Notes: generated by a model not told the origin, from the sequence alone. 64,000 nucleotides of DNA from Deinococcus ficus (GCF_003444775.1 NZ_CP021083.1:186001-250000); one strand, 5' to 3'; shown: positions 1 to 8,460, counted from the first letter of the stretch. Translations and numbers: made by a program.

Positions 1-1
1 T

Positions 2-145
2 GCTGCCCCGCAGGACCTGAAGTTTTGCTGGAAGGATCGGCATAAGTCCTATCGCAGCCTCAAGTACACATGTCGACGAGAGCCGATAGAGACCTCATGG
101 CTATTTACTTTGGGAAACAAATTCTCTCTCGAAAGCCATAACTAG
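2..145 (+). CDS. possible 3' end of a gene entering from the left
   Basis: A reading frame is open from the window edge for 47 codons and ends at TAG 143-145. The peptide has a mixed, protein-like composition (for example LKFCWKDRHKSYRSLKY) but matches no family I recognise. It would overlap the convergent gene that ends at 101 by 45 bp. Third codon positions are not strongly GC-rich, so chance openness is a real alternative. The sequence left of the window would decide it. Confidence 0.25.
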   Translation, partial: AAPQDLKFCWKDRHKSYRSLKYTCRREPIETSWLFTLGNKFSLESHN

Positions 146-994
146 TCGCCTGAGCGCCTCGACATGATCCTCGTCGGAAATGTGGTTGGGGGGACCGTTA
201 GGGGTAGGCGAAACGTCGATCAAGTAGATCTTCCCCTCGTCGTAATCACGAAGAACGTCCAACTCGCCGAAATCCAGACCATGCGCTTGGCAGAAGTCCA
301 CAATCATAGTGAGTTCTTCTTCGGTAAAGACCGACAAAGGCTCGAGTAGCTCGGTGCTGCTGTTCACGGCGCTGAAGCGCATGTGCATGGGCCGCAATTT
401 CCGATAGACGAAGGGAATGGTATTCCCCACCACGGGAACGCGCAAATCCTCCGCCATTCCAGGCAGAGGCTCATTCTTCACGACCCGTTGATACACATAT
501 GCCGGATCCATGTCGGCAAGGGGACCCTGAAGAACGACGCCATCATGGGCGGCATTCCCATTGGACTTGCGCACCATCTTCCCCGTATAGGTCGTCGGAT
601 CAACTTCAAGAGAGTACCCAAACAGTTCCTGGTGAACCCGTCCAGTATGCGTCTTTGTGATGTTCGTGCAGTTGATGTTCAGGACGCGTCCACGCTCAGC
701 CATGTTCCTAAGACTCTCGTCAATTTGGACATCAGAGCCGTAATTCCAGTGGATCATGAGATCTGCCGTCTGCTTGGGATTCCGCAGCACCTTATACCCC
801 AGCAAATGCCGGACTTTAAACATGGCATTCCCATGGTTGGGGGCCTGCGGGTAGAACAAGATGCTGCGGCGACTTCCACCGTTGCGCAGGAAGTTTCTGT
901 AAAAGATTTTCTTGTACCTCGGTGCCGTCTTCAGGTAGAGCATAAAGAGGTAGGCGGGCAGGAGTACCCGCTTGATAGGTTTAGGAATCATCAT
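101..994 (-). CDS. ATP-grasp-like protein of an exopolysaccharide locus
   Basis: A 297-residue protein starting at one of two consecutive ATG codons (994 or 991). The C-terminal part, residues 238-273, has the pattern HGLDFGELDVLRD, a Gly-Lys turn and LIDVSPTPNGPP. This resembles the metal-binding end of ATP-grasp ligases (D/E...E-x-N-x-x-P), here with D260 and S262 at the usual Glu and Asn places. The N-terminus is basic with one short hydrophobic stretch and no clear signal peptide. It is divergent from a glycosyltransferase, so a role in modifying a surface polysaccharide or its peptide substituent is likely. The substrate cannot be read from the sequence. Low-homology ATP-grasp proteins of this length are common in capsule and teichuronopeptide loci. 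Confidence 0.6.
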   Translation of the reverse strand: MMIPKPIKRVLLPAYLFMLYLKTAPRYKKIFYRNFLRNGGSRRSILFYPQAPNHGNAMFKVRHLLGYKVLRNPKQTADLMIHWNYGSDVQIDESLRNMAERGRVLNINCTNITKTHTGRVHQELFGYSLEVDPTTYTGKMVRKSNGNAAHDGVVLQGPLADMDPAYVYQRVVKNEPLPGMAEDLRVPVVGNTIPFVYRKLRPMHMRFSAVNSSTELLEPLSVFTEEELTMIVDFCQAHGLDFGELDVLRDYDEGKIYLIDVSPTPNGPPNHISDEDHVEALRRLVMAFEREFVSQSK

Positions 995-1055
995 TCACCA
1001 AGTGTAATCGGCCAGACCAACAACCGCTGAACGAAACTTGTGGTACAAGGCGTTC

Positions 1056-2132
1056 ATGCGGCGAATCGTTCTCTGGCAACCCGTTCACAGCCCACATCAG
1101 TTCGCGCTGATCAACGCACTATCTCGGCATGAGGGGCAGTATGACGTCGTTCTGGTGGTCAGTCGAGAAGTGGGCGAGATGCGTGCCGGTTTGAACTGGG
1201 GCACAGAGAAATATGAGCACGTCCAGGTGCATCAAGCGCCCAGCCCTGCCGAGATTGATCTTCTGGTCAAGCATCACCCCACCGAAAGCGTTCATATTTT
1301 CTCTGGCCTGGAAGCAGATGCCATTGGGAAGGCGGCTTTGAACGCCTGCATCCGCCACGGCGCAAAAGTGGCCATCATGGCGGAATCCCCCACGCATCAG
1401 GGACCCACTCTGAAGGGGCTGGCCACGCGCGTAAAGTACGCACGCTTGGCTGTGCGGTACAGGCGCTTCATCTCTCATTTGTTCACCATTGGCGCAGCAA
1501 CGCCACGCTTCTACGAATCGGTCGGATTCAAGGGAGTACGGATGGTGCCTTTCGGTTATTACATAGATCACCCCAGGCGCACCCCAGCCCCACGCGAGGG
1601 CAACACCGTCCGGCTGTTGTTCGTGGGCAGGGCCTCACCAGCGAAGGGCGGAGAACTTCTCCTGAACGCACTGGCGCAGGTGAGCGGTGACTGGCACTTG
1701 ACTCTCGTGACCCAAGGCCCAGAGCGGCCCACCTGGGAGACGCAGGTGAGCCGCCTCGGGTTGAGTGACAGGGTTCAATTCACCGACTTCGAGGCTAACG
1801 AACAGGTGCAGCAACGTATGGCAAACAGCGACCTCCTCATCCTCCCGAATACGGGCAAGGAAGGTTGGGGCGCAGTGGTCAACGAGGCGCTGCTTCAGGG
1901 CACGCCGGTCCTCTGCACTACGTGGACTGGCGCGCAGGATTTGGTGCGTGCAGCACCCGGAGGCGGCAAGGTGGTCAAACCGCAGCTCGAAGACTTGAAG
2001 CTCGGGCTTCAGGCCTTTGTGGATCAAGGCCCTAGAACTTCCGAGATGCGAGCAACGACTTCAAGTTGGGCCCAGGAGACTATCTCTGGGGCCGCTGCCG
2101 CAGACCTTATGGTGAAGTCGCTCCTCACGTGA
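1056..2132 (+). CDS. glycosyltransferase family 4 (GT-B fold)
   Basis: A 358-residue glycosyltransferase. The C-terminal half shows the nucleotide-sugar domain: LLFVGRASPAKGG opens the domain, and the EX7E motif EGWGAVVNE sits at about residues 269-277, followed by a TWTGAQDLV helix. These are the hallmarks of retaining GT4 enzymes, which add a sugar from an activated donor to a growing lipid-linked glycan at the inner membrane face. The chosen start is ATG 1056 (MRRIVLWQP); a TTG at 1038 would add six residues. Its stop TGA overlaps the next ATG (TGATG), so the two genes are translationally coupled. Donor and acceptor are unknown. Confidence 0.85.
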   Translation: MRRIVLWQPVHSPHQFALINALSRHEGQYDVVLVVSREVGEMRAGLNWGTEKYEHVQVHQAPSPAEIDLLVKHHPTESVHIFSGLEADAIGKAALNACIRHGAKVAIMAESPTHQGPTLKGLATRVKYARLAVRYRRFISHLFTIGAATPRFYESVGFKGVRMVPFGYYIDHPRRTPAPREGNTVRLLFVGRASPAKGGELLLNALAQVSGDWHLTLVTQGPERPTWETQVSRLGLSDRVQFTDFEANEQVQQRMANSDLLILPNTGKEGWGAVVNEALLQGTPVLCTTWTGAQDLVRAAPGGGKVVKPQLEDLKLGLQAFVDQGPRTSEMRATTSSWAQETISGAAAADLMVKSLLT

Positions 2133-2980
2133 TGGAAAGGCGTGATGACAGGAAGAAAGTAGCCAGCATAGCCCGTGGATGGGGGAACTGGATGGCGGGC
2201 GTTGGGCTTCTGTCCCTGGTGGGCGGAGGTATCGCGCAGATGTTCGTGCCTCCCACCATCTCTCCTCTTGCGCTTATGGCCTCGTCATGTACGGACACTC
2301 CTCACTGGAAGCCAGTTTGGTCAAGTGGTGAAGGTGCGCTGCGCCCCGTAGGAACCGGTTGGTTCATGGCCGGGAGATCCGTCCTTGAAGCGACTGTGTG
2401 CAGTGCTGGCACACTGACGCTCACAGTCGACCAGGAAGGCTTAGGAGCACCCAATGTGAGCGTCATGTTGGATGGGACGCTTCTCGCTGACCTGCCTGTA
2501 ACGCGCCCCGACACATTCAAAGTGAACGTGCCCCATGCTGGACACCTCCAGGTGGGGTACTTCAACGACTACTACGAGTCGGAGGCGCGGCTCATCGAAT
2601 TCCGCAATATGCGGTTGAATCGCCGCGAATGTCAGTTCATTACGGATGTCACCATCCCCAGCGAGAAAGGTGGTGGGTGGGCCCCTGCACCGCGCATCGG
2701 GACACTTTTCAGTGATCTCCCCGGCACCGTCCGGCCCTGCGGCCCTGGCCGACTGACATTCACTGTGCGCGGCCAGATCGCGCAAGGTAAGAAGCCGATC
2801 CTAAGGGTCACCCAGAAAGGTGCCGTGCTGCTTAACCAGCAGATTGCTGCCGCACCCTCCACCATAGAACTTGAAGTTTCTGGCGAACCGCTCCAGATGC
2901 AGCTTCTCAACCCATACGCGCGGGAGATCGCAGACCGTAACCTTCACCTCCGCAATCTTTCGTGGGTATCTGCCCGGTAA
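2132..2980 (+). CDS. membrane-anchored or secreted beta-rich protein of the polysaccharide locus
   Basis: A 282-residue protein. A basic N-terminus (MERRDDRKK) precedes one hydrophobic segment around residues 20-45, so an uncleaved anchor or signal peptide is likely. The rest is rich in beta-type alternation with two similar halves, each about 100 residues with Cys-containing blocks (VCSAGTLTLTVD and RPCGPGRLTFTV). This suggests two copies of a carbohydrate-binding-module-like beta sandwich, a visual judgement rather than a family assignment. It starts inside the stop codon of the preceding glycosyltransferase and lies 18 bp before the polymerase-like gene. It may bind or guide the exported glycan. 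Confidence 0.6.
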   Translation: MERRDDRKKVASIARGWGNWMAGVGLLSLVGGGIAQMFVPPTISPLALMASSCTDTPHWKPVWSSGEGALRPVGTGWFMAGRSVLEATVCSAGTLTLTVDQEGLGAPNVSVMLDGTLLADLPVTRPDTFKVNVPHAGHLQVGYFNDYYESEARLIEFRNMRLNRRECQFITDVTIPSEKGGGWAPAPRIGTLFSDLPGTVRPCGPGRLTFTVRGQIAQGKKPILRVTQKGAVLLNQQIAAAPSTIELEVSGEPLQMQLLNPYAREIADRNLHLRNLSWVSAR

Positions 2981-2998
2981 AGCTCTTACAATTTTCAA

Positions 2999-4312
2999 AT
3001 GACTGTTGCTGCGCCTCTGCCTTTGCCCAGTGTGCGGGTATCGTTCGTTGGGCTGTGTGCACCTCTGGCCTTCGTTGCAGCACTCGTTCCAGGCGGGATC
3101 TTCATTTCCGTCCTCCTCCTGCTGTACCTGGCTTTCCACGGCCGCGCCTTGGACGCCCTGGCCACGCTTGTCTTGCTGACGCTGTCCAATCCCATCATGT
3201 TCACCATGACCGGTCTTGACCTGCTCCGGTACGTTGTGCTGCTGACCAGTCTCGGTCTGCTGTGGCCCGGCTGGAAAATCACTGACCTCAATGTCGCGTG
3301 GAGTATATCGCTTCTGGCGGCTCTGATCGTTTTTAACAGCCTGGTCGTTTCTCCAATCCCCAGCATTTCGCTCTTTAAGGGCGGCCTTCTCATCTTCACC
3401 CTCTGGACGCTTTTCAATACCCGCAAAGGCGACTGGGATGGTTTCGCCCTCCGTATCGACCGGGCCATTCCCTGGTATCTCCTCCTGTCGCTGCCCACCC
3501 TGTTCATTCCCTCCATCGGCTTTGCACGCAATGGCACCGGCTTTCAGGGGCTGACCAATCAACCGCAAGCGTTCGGGGTAATTTCCGCCCTTCTGGCTTC
3601 CTGGCTGATCTATCGTCTCTGGAATGTCAAGGCAGGCCTGCCTCTTCCCATCGGCCTGATATGCGCTGGCGTGCTGCTGACAAGCATCATTCTGTCCGAG
3701 GCGCGCACAGCCCTTCTCGGCCTTACAGCCGCCTTTCTTTTCACCTGGCTGATTCAGATGCTTCGCAGTGCCAGGCATCTGGGCCTCAAAATCCTGTCCT
3801 CCTTCCTCCTAATCGGCGCAGGAGTTGCTGCCACTCAAACTGCCACCTTTGCCTACTTTTTATCCAAAGGAACGGATGCTTCAGCACCCCTTGAAGCAGC
3901 CAGCGATTCGAGAGGCTTCCTGGTCGAGAGGAGCCTGAGCAACTTCCAGCGTGAACCTCTCCTCGGCATTGGTTTCGGCATTCCTTCAGATGTTGAAACA
4001 GCCCAGGTAACTTATGCGCCAGTCGTTGACATCCCCATCAGCGTCGCTCTGGAGAAAGGCGTGTGGGTCAGTGCCACGCTAGAGGAACAGGGAGTCATAG
4101 GCATGGGGGCCATCATCATCCTGTGCCTCACGCTGGTGGTGTATGCCATCAAGACTGGTCGCTATATGGGTATTCCCCTGCTTGCCTTCCTGCTCGCCAG
4201 CAACCTGGGAGAAATGACCATGTACAGCATGGGCGGCCTGGGCCTGCTTCTGTGGCTTGCCGTGTTCGCGGCGTTCAGGATCGAAGACCAAAGCCTGCCA
4301 CGCAGTCAGTAA
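2999..4312 (+). CDS. O-antigen ligase / Wzy-type polysaccharide polymerase
   Basis: A 437-residue, very hydrophobic protein with about ten predicted membrane segments. A larger polar loop (residues ~285-350) lies between late helices, as in Wzy and WaaL proteins. The block SEARTALLGLTAAFLF matches the conserved Arg-containing turn of the Wzy_C/O-antigen-ligase family. These enzymes act at the periplasmic face, polymerising or transferring undecaprenyl-linked repeat units. It is the last gene of the rightward run and is followed by a hairpin at 4315-4337. Polymerase versus ligase cannot be separated by sequence alone. Confidence 0.8.
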   Translation: MTVAAPLPLPSVRVSFVGLCAPLAFVAALVPGGIFISVLLLLYLAFHGRALDALATLVLLTLSNPIMFTMTGLDLLRYVVLLTSLGLLWPGWKITDLNVAWSISLLAALIVFNSLVVSPIPSISLFKGGLLIFTLWTLFNTRKGDWDGFALRIDRAIPWYLLLSLPTLFIPSIGFARNGTGFQGLTNQPQAFGVISALLASWLIYRLWNVKAGLPLPIGLICAGVLLTSIILSEARTALLGLTAAFLFTWLIQMLRSARHLGLKILSSFLLIGAGVAATQTATFAYFLSKGTDASAPLEAASDSRGFLVERSLSNFQREPLLGIGFGIPSDVETAQVTYAPVVDIPISVALEKGVWVSATLEEQGVIGMGAIIILCLTLVVYAIKTGRYMGIPLLAFLLASNLGEMTMYSMGGLGLLLWLAVFAAFRIEDQSLPRSQ

Positions 4313-4314
4313 TT

Positions 4315-4337
4315 CCGCCCGGCTTTCTGCTGGGCGG
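4315..4337 (+). terminator. candidate terminator after the Wzy-like gene
   Basis: A short inverted repeat CCGCCC / GGGCGG begins 3 bp after the stop codon, with an 11-nt loop containing TTTCT. There is no long T tract, so it is a modest candidate. Confidence 0.45.
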
Positions 4338-4409
4338 TGGATTGAAACGGTACATGGAGTCTCCCGAAGGCTGGTTGCGGGCAGACGTGGCAGATGCGCG
4401 GAATGACGA

Positions 4410-4430
4410 GCCCCCGCACGGGGCGGGGGC
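4410..4430 (-). terminator. candidate terminator of the leftward deacetylase operon
   Basis: A perfect 8-bp stem GCCCCCGC / GCGGGGGC with a 5-nt loop lies 27 bp beyond the stop of the leftward NodB gene. It sits between two convergent operons. No T run is visible. Confidence 0.45.
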
Positions 4431-4457
4431 GGAATGGGGGGCCGATACTGTGTGGCG

Positions 4458-5789
4458 TCAGGCTTCCCGCGTCAGGTCCTCAACTCCGACCTCTACGACC
4501 TCCAGGAAACTCACCTCAATCGTGGCTGGCGCGGTGATGCACTCCAGGAAAACGAACGGGCGCAGCCAGCCCGCCCCGGCAGGGATCGTGAAATCCCACT
4601 CCAGCAGGCCATTCTCGAACGCCGCCGCTCCGGTCAACGTCCGGGTGCCGTAGGTCGTGACGACCGGCGTGTTCTGGTCGGGTCCGTAGGTGTACGCGCC
4701 CAGTTTCAGCCCGCCCCCTGCCCAGGTCGTCGCAATCGCCGCGCCGCCCGCCGTGCGGTAGCGCACGCCCAGGCGGTAGGTGCGCCCCGGCTCCACCGCG
4801 ATCAGCCGTCCGTTGACCGGGCGGAGCGTGCCCATCATCCCGTGCGTGACATTGGCAATCGTGATTTTCGCGTGGCTGATGCCGCCGTAACTGGTGTTGT
4901 CGTCCACGATGCTCAGGGCGTAGTTGCTGGCCGTCGCGCCGCCGCTGTAGGCCATCTCCCAGCCCGTCTCGAAATTATGCTCCAGCACGCCATACGCGAG
5001 GTTGTAGCTCCGCACCACGCTCGCCAGGGACCGCACGGGCAACCCGATCAGCCGCGCGAATTGCAGCGTGCGGAGCAGTCCGGGGCGTTTATCAATGCCG
5101 TCGGCAACGTCCGTCCGGGCGTGCCAGTACGCGCTGATCCCGTACCCGCCGCGCACGGCGTCCAGCATCTGCGCCTCCCGGAGTCGGGTCAGCGGCCCGC
5201 CCGCCGCGCCTTCCTTGAACAGGGTGTCCAGCGGAATGCCGGGCGGCTCGAACTTCCGGCGGTTGCCCTCGTGCAGGATGTTGGCTTTCGAGATGCTGAA
5301 ACTGTTGATGCTGGTGCGCCCGTACTGGAAAAACCGACGGGTGGCGCGGGTGACTGCCGCGTCACGCTCACCGAACGGGTAGGCGTGACCGAACGGATAC
5401 CGCACTCCGGCAGCACGCATGGCGCGGTAATTGTCGCGGGCATCCTGAACATGCTGGGCGTAGGTGTACCCGCCCGTCACGCGGTACAGGTGGTCCACGG
5501 TGTGACCGCCGATCTCCACGCCGAGTTTTTCCAACTCCGGCCATTTCGTGGCGGGCATGTAACTGGGGTTGGGGTTGGTGGGGTGGTCGGCCCTGCGCCC
5601 ACTGCTGACGTAGATGGTGCAGGTGCCGCCGTACTCGGCGACCAGGGCCGCGTCCTCCTCCTGGCTCAGGTACCCGTCGTCCATTTGCAGGCTCAGCACC
5701 GGGCCGCTGTCCAGGCGCATACCACGCGGCAGTTGCCACCAGCCCGTGTCCAGGGTGCCGACGCCCTTGCTGGGTTTATTTAGCCCCAT
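4458..5789 (-). CDS. NodB-type polysaccharide deacetylase with C-terminal beta domain, phage-tail-like
   Basis: A 443-residue protein. Residues ~28-160 carry the NodB fold: the metal Asp pair in LQMDDGYLSQ (D37, D38), the zinc-binding H96-x3-H100 in GGHTVDH, and R130 plus YPFG at 137-140. These enzymes remove N- or O-acetyl groups from glycans. Residues ~250-443 look like a beta-sandwich with repeated aromatic and Gly-rich strands, compatible with a glycan-binding or fibre-tip domain. There is no signal peptide, unlike cell-wall deacetylases. It follows a 95-residue gene with a 1-bp stop/start overlap and a broken third gene. That compact order is typical of a phage tail module, so a tail-associated depolymerase or receptor-modifying protein is my preferred reading. 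Confidence 0.75.
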   Translation of the reverse strand: MGLNKPSKGVGTLDTGWWQLPRGMRLDSGPVLSLQMDDGYLSQEEDAALVAEYGGTCTIYVSSGRRADHPTNPNPSYMPATKWPELEKLGVEIGGHTVDHLYRVTGGYTYAQHVQDARDNYRAMRAAGVRYPFGHAYPFGERDAAVTRATRRFFQYGRTSINSFSISKANILHEGNRRKFEPPGIPLDTLFKEGAAGGPLTRLREAQMLDAVRGGYGISAYWHARTDVADGIDKRPGLLRTLQFARLIGLPVRSLASVVRSYNLAYGVLEHNFETGWEMAYSGGATASNYALSIVDDNTSYGGISHAKITIANVTHGMMGTLRPVNGRLIAVEPGRTYRLGVRYRTAGGAAIATTWAGGGLKLGAYTYGPDQNTPVVTTYGTRTLTGAAAFENGLLEWDFTIPAGAGWLRPFVFLECITAPATIEVSFLEVVEVGVEDLTREA

Positions 5790-6076
5790 CAGTACACCCC
5801 CAGGGCGCGAATACTCGCGCTCCCTGATGTTCCGGTCCAGACGTGGAGCGATTTCACCCGCAGCGGGATGTCGCTGATGCTCTCACCGGGGAGCAGTTTC
5901 AGGAATCTGCCCGCGCCACTGTCTGCGGCGTTGAAACTCAGGGAGACGGTTTCGGTGGCGCTGTCGTTGGTGATGTAGGCGATATAGCTCACATCGAATG
6001 GCACGGCGGTAGCTGCCTGCACAGCGGTAACGTTGGCGGTCAGGTATTTGGTGTAGGTGCGGAGCGGTAGGCTCAT
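5789..6076 (-). CDS. small phage-structural-like protein
   Basis: A 95-residue protein rich in Ser, Thr and Ala with beta-type alternation (YIAYITNDSATETVSLSF) and no membrane segment or signal. Its ATG overlaps the TGA of an upstream fragment (ATGA), and its own stop overlaps the deacetylase start by one base, so all three were translated as one unit. The composition and position fit a minor tail or baseplate-attachment protein, but I recognise no family. Confidence 0.6.
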   Translation of the reverse strand: MSLPLRTYTKYLTANVTAVQAATAVPFDVSYIAYITNDSATETVSLSFNAADSGAGRFLKLLPGESISDIPLRVKSLHVWTGTSGSASIRALGVY

Positions 6077-6230
6077 GCCAGTTCCCCCTCAATGTTGACC
6101 GTAATGCTGCCCGCTGTCGGCGCGGCGGCCGCCAGCGCCTCAATTCGCAACTGATTCCCACTCTGCCCACTGAGCAGGTTATTCAGCCACGGGAAACTGA
6201 GCCGCTCCCAGAAATTGGTCCAGGTCAGGT
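6073..6230 (-). pseudogene. 3' fragment of a phage-like gene cut by the IS3 element
   Basis: The frame reads leftward from the IS boundary at 6230 to a TGA at 6075-6073 that overlaps the next ATG. The visible peptide includes NLTWTNFWERLSFPWLNN and ends in VNIEGELA. No continuation of this gene is recognisable on the other side of the IS, so the insertion was accompanied or followed by a deletion. It was the upstream member of the same coupled operon. Confidence 0.6.
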
Positions 6231-7079
6231 TGGAGGCTCCGACGGGCGGTGGGTCGGTGCATTCAACGCTGCGAACGCTCCAGGAGCGAGATTTCCCAGC
6301 GCGGAATGCGGCCTGAGGACATTATAGTCGGCCCTCCAATCTTCGATCTTCTCCGCGGCATCCTCCATCGACAGGAACCAATGGGCATTCAGGCACTCAT
6401 CCCGGAAACTCCCATTGAACGATTCGATGTGGGCATTGTCCTGAGGGCGCCCAGGACGGGAGAAATCCAGTGTCACCCGCTGCTCGTAGGCCCACAAATC
6501 CAGGGCCTTACTGACGAACTCACTGCCATTGTCCACCTGGATGCGCTCGGGGGCCCCCCGAGCGCTCGTGACTGAACGCATGATCTCCACCACCCGCTCG
6601 GCACGGATGCTGACGTCCACATGAATGGCCAGACATTCTCGGGAATACACGTCCAGCAGCGTCAATGCTCTGAACCGCCGGCCGTTGAATAACGCGTCTG
6701 AAACGAAATCCATCGACCACACCTGGTTCACCTTCACTGGATCTGTTCGCGCGGCACGGTGTGCCGCGCTCACCCGCCGACGGGGACGCTTCATCCGGAG
6801 GTTCAGCCCCGCCTGTCGGTAGAGCCGGTAGAGGCGCTTGTGATTGATCTGCCAGCCTTCCCGCTGCATCAGGATGTGAATCCGCCGGTACCCGTATCGG
6901 ACGCGGGTCTGGGCGATCTCGGTCATGCGCTGGACGATCACCGGCTCGTTCGGTGGACGTCGTGGCAGGTACCTCAAGGTGCTTCGCGAGGCGCGAAGCA
7001 CCCGGCAGGCCCGCCGCTCGCTGACCCGATACCCATCCTGAAGGTGGGTGACCAGGCCGTGACGCTGGGCGGGCTTCAG
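6225..7079 (-). CDS. IS3-family transposase OrfB (DDE integrase domain)
   Basis: The catalytic half of the transposase, reached by -1 frameshifting at the end of orfA; the frame continues from KALKPAQRHGLV. A GTG at 7001 could give a free OrfB of 258 residues. In that numbering the integrase triad is D98 (WSMDF), D157 (VDNGSEF) and E193 (HIESFNG), with D and E 35 residues apart as expected for rve domains. The stop TGA at 6225-6227 lies outside the terminal repeat, so the last residues are encoded by the flanking gene. The protein looks functional. Confidence 0.88.
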   Translation of the reverse strand: MKPAQRHGLVTHLQDGYRVSERRACRVLRASRSTLRYLPRRPPNEPVIVQRMTEIAQTRVRYGYRRIHILMQREGWQINHKRLYRLYRQAGLNLRMKRPRRRVSAAHRAARTDPVKVNQVWSMDFVSDALFNGRRFRALTLLDVYSRECLAIHVDVSIRAERVVEIMRSVTSARGAPERIQVDNGSEFVSKALDLWAYEQRVTLDFSRPGRPQDNAHIESFNGSFRDECLNAHWFLSMEDAAEKIEDWRADYNVLRPHSALGNLAPGAFAALNAPTHRPSEPPT

Positions 7080-7386
7080 AGCTTTGATTTGATGACGTCC
7101 TGCAGCATGACTTTGTCCAGGCTCAGGTCTGCGACCAGCTGTTTGAGCTTGCGGTTTTCCTCCTCAAGCTGCCTTAGGCGCCGCAGTTCACTGACTCCCA
7201 GGCCACTGAATTTCTTCTTCCAGTGGTAAAAGGTCGATTCGGCGATGCCCATCTTCCGGCAGATTTCCCCGATAGAGACGCCAGTTTCAGCCTGTTTGAG
7301 CGCGAACGCGATCTGCTCTTCGGTGTGCTTCTTTCCCTTCATGCTGACCTCCGGGGATGGACCCCGTCATGATGTCAGACCCTCCA
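6231..7386 (-). mobile_element. IS3-family insertion sequence, about 1.16 kb
   Basis: The boundaries are set by imperfect 13-bp inverted repeats: TGGAGGCTCCGAC at 6231-6243 and TGGAGGGTCTGAC read inward from 7386 (11 of 13 identical). Between them lie orfA and orfB in the -1 frameshift arrangement of the IS3 family. Its length of 1156 bp is normal for the family. I see no target duplication: the bases outside are GGT on the left and TTC on the right. The element therefore probably suffered an adjacent deletion or recombination after insertion. Confidence 0.8.
7076..7342 (-). CDS. IS3-family transposase OrfA (DNA-binding subunit)
   Basis: An 88-residue protein with an N-terminal helix-turn-helix (TGVSIGEICRKMGIAESTFY, residues ~20-40). 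A leucine-rich coiled coil follows (LRRLRQLEEENRKLKQLVA, residues ~53-72), as in IS3 OrfA, where it drives multimerisation and terminal-repeat binding. It ends with MLQDVIKSKL, the usual site where ribosomes slip -1 into orfB. It appears intact. Confidence 0.9.
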   Translation of the reverse strand: MKGKKHTEEQIAFALKQAETGVSIGEICRKMGIAESTFYHWKKKFSGLGVSELRRLRQLEEENRKLKQLVADLSLDKVMLQDVIKSKL

Positions 7387-7506
7387 TTCTCATCTGGACT
7401 CGTTTTCAGGGAGCAGGTCAAGAACCAAACTACGTCTGAAAGCCGTGCTGGTGCATATCTTTCCTGCGTGAACGAGAGCACACGCTGAGGCGGAGGTGGT
7501 GCGCCT
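7387..7506. other. spacer between the IS3 element and the IS5 remnant
   Basis: This 120-bp stretch contains no convincing gene. It probably holds the left end of the decayed IS5-type element before its ATG at 7507, but I could not match it to an inverted repeat on the other side. Confidence 0.4.
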
Positions 7507-8204
7507 ATGACCCGGTTCGCGTATCCGAACGAGTTCACGGATGCCGAATAGGACGTGATTCGACAGCTGCTCCCTACTGCGGCTCCGGTCGCCCGCCTTT
7601 GGAAGTGGTGGCCGGGGCAGATCCTGGATGGCATTTTATATAATCCTGCGCGGGGGTATCGCCTGGCGGGTGATGCCCCATGACTTTACGCCCAAGCAGA
7701 CGATCTATCACCTCCACCGCGCCTGGCGAGTTCAGGGCGTCTGGGAGACCGTGCATACGACGCTGCAGGAATCGCTTCGATTCCGGGACAGAAGGGAGGG
7801 GACGCCCAGCGCCGCAATCATCGACAGCCATTCTGTGAAAACGACTGAGACTGTTGGACCCCGCAGGTACGACGGCGGCAAAAGGTCAGTGGTCGCAAGC
7901 GTCACCGGCCCATCGACCCCCTGGTGATGGCGCTCAAGCTGAACGAAGCGGACACTACAATCGTACTGGCGAGATCATGATGCTGCGCGATCTGCAGAGC
8001 GTGTTTCCACGCATGCTCCACCAATGGGCGGATTGGAGGACTGGACTACGCCGGAAAGCTCGTGGAAGACATCAAGGTGCCACAGGAGGCACCTCCAGGC
8101 GTGGTTGAGGTGCCCAAAGGGTTTGTGGTGCTGATGCGTCTCTGGGTTGTGGAGCGGACCTTCACATGACGTGGGAAATCGCGGAGAATGGCCAGAGCTG
8201 ACTC
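7507..8204 (+). pseudogene. decayed IS5-family transposase
   Basis: The fragments are collinear with an IS5-type (IS1031-like) transposase. The start MTRFAYPNEFTDAE is followed by TAG in place of the usual Trp codon. After a frameshift come LRGGIAWRVMPHDFTPKQT and AAIIDSHSVKTTE, which contains the first catalytic Asp. After a further shift come GRKRHRPIDP, then VPKGFVVLMRLWVVERTFT with TGA where Trp is expected, and finally RGKSRRMAR. At least two nonsense changes and two or more frameshifts show that it is dead. The match stops near 8204, so the 3' end is deleted. Confidence 0.8.
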
Positions 8205-8460
8205 CTCATTAAAACGGGTAACAGTCAGCAGAAAGTCGATCCCCTTACGGTGTTTCTGCGATGAAAACACCGGTACAGACAAACTTATCCATGACCTGAG
8301 CGGCGAGACAGAACGTGCCCAATCTCGGGATTTCACCGGTGACGGCCAAGGGCATATGATGGCCAGGTGGGGCCCCTTAGTCGAATGGCTTGAAACGCAT
8401 CATGGCTTGTATGTCCTCTCGACGCCCGTGATCTTCAAGTAAATCAGAGTGGCTTCCTCA
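8205..8460. other. unassigned junction sequence
   Basis: About 256 bp between the IS5 remnant and the phosphoglucomutase remnant. Short open frames exist on both strands, including one rightward to 8442, but none has recognisable motifs, a ribosome binding site or coding-like third positions. It is probably recombination debris. Confidence 0.4.

Noticed and set aside
6228..7389. Target-site duplication of the IS3 element
   Set aside because: The flanking triplets GGT and TTC do not match, and no 3-5 bp direct repeat is visible at the proposed ends.
7287..7634. Leftward 115-codon frame between the two IS regions
   Set aside because: It has no motifs and overlaps the OrfA start in another frame as well as the IS5 remnant on the opposite strand.
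8188..8442. Rightward 84-codon frame after the IS5 remnant
   Set aside because: Its first residues are still transposase-derived, the rest matches nothing I know, and there is no ribosome site.
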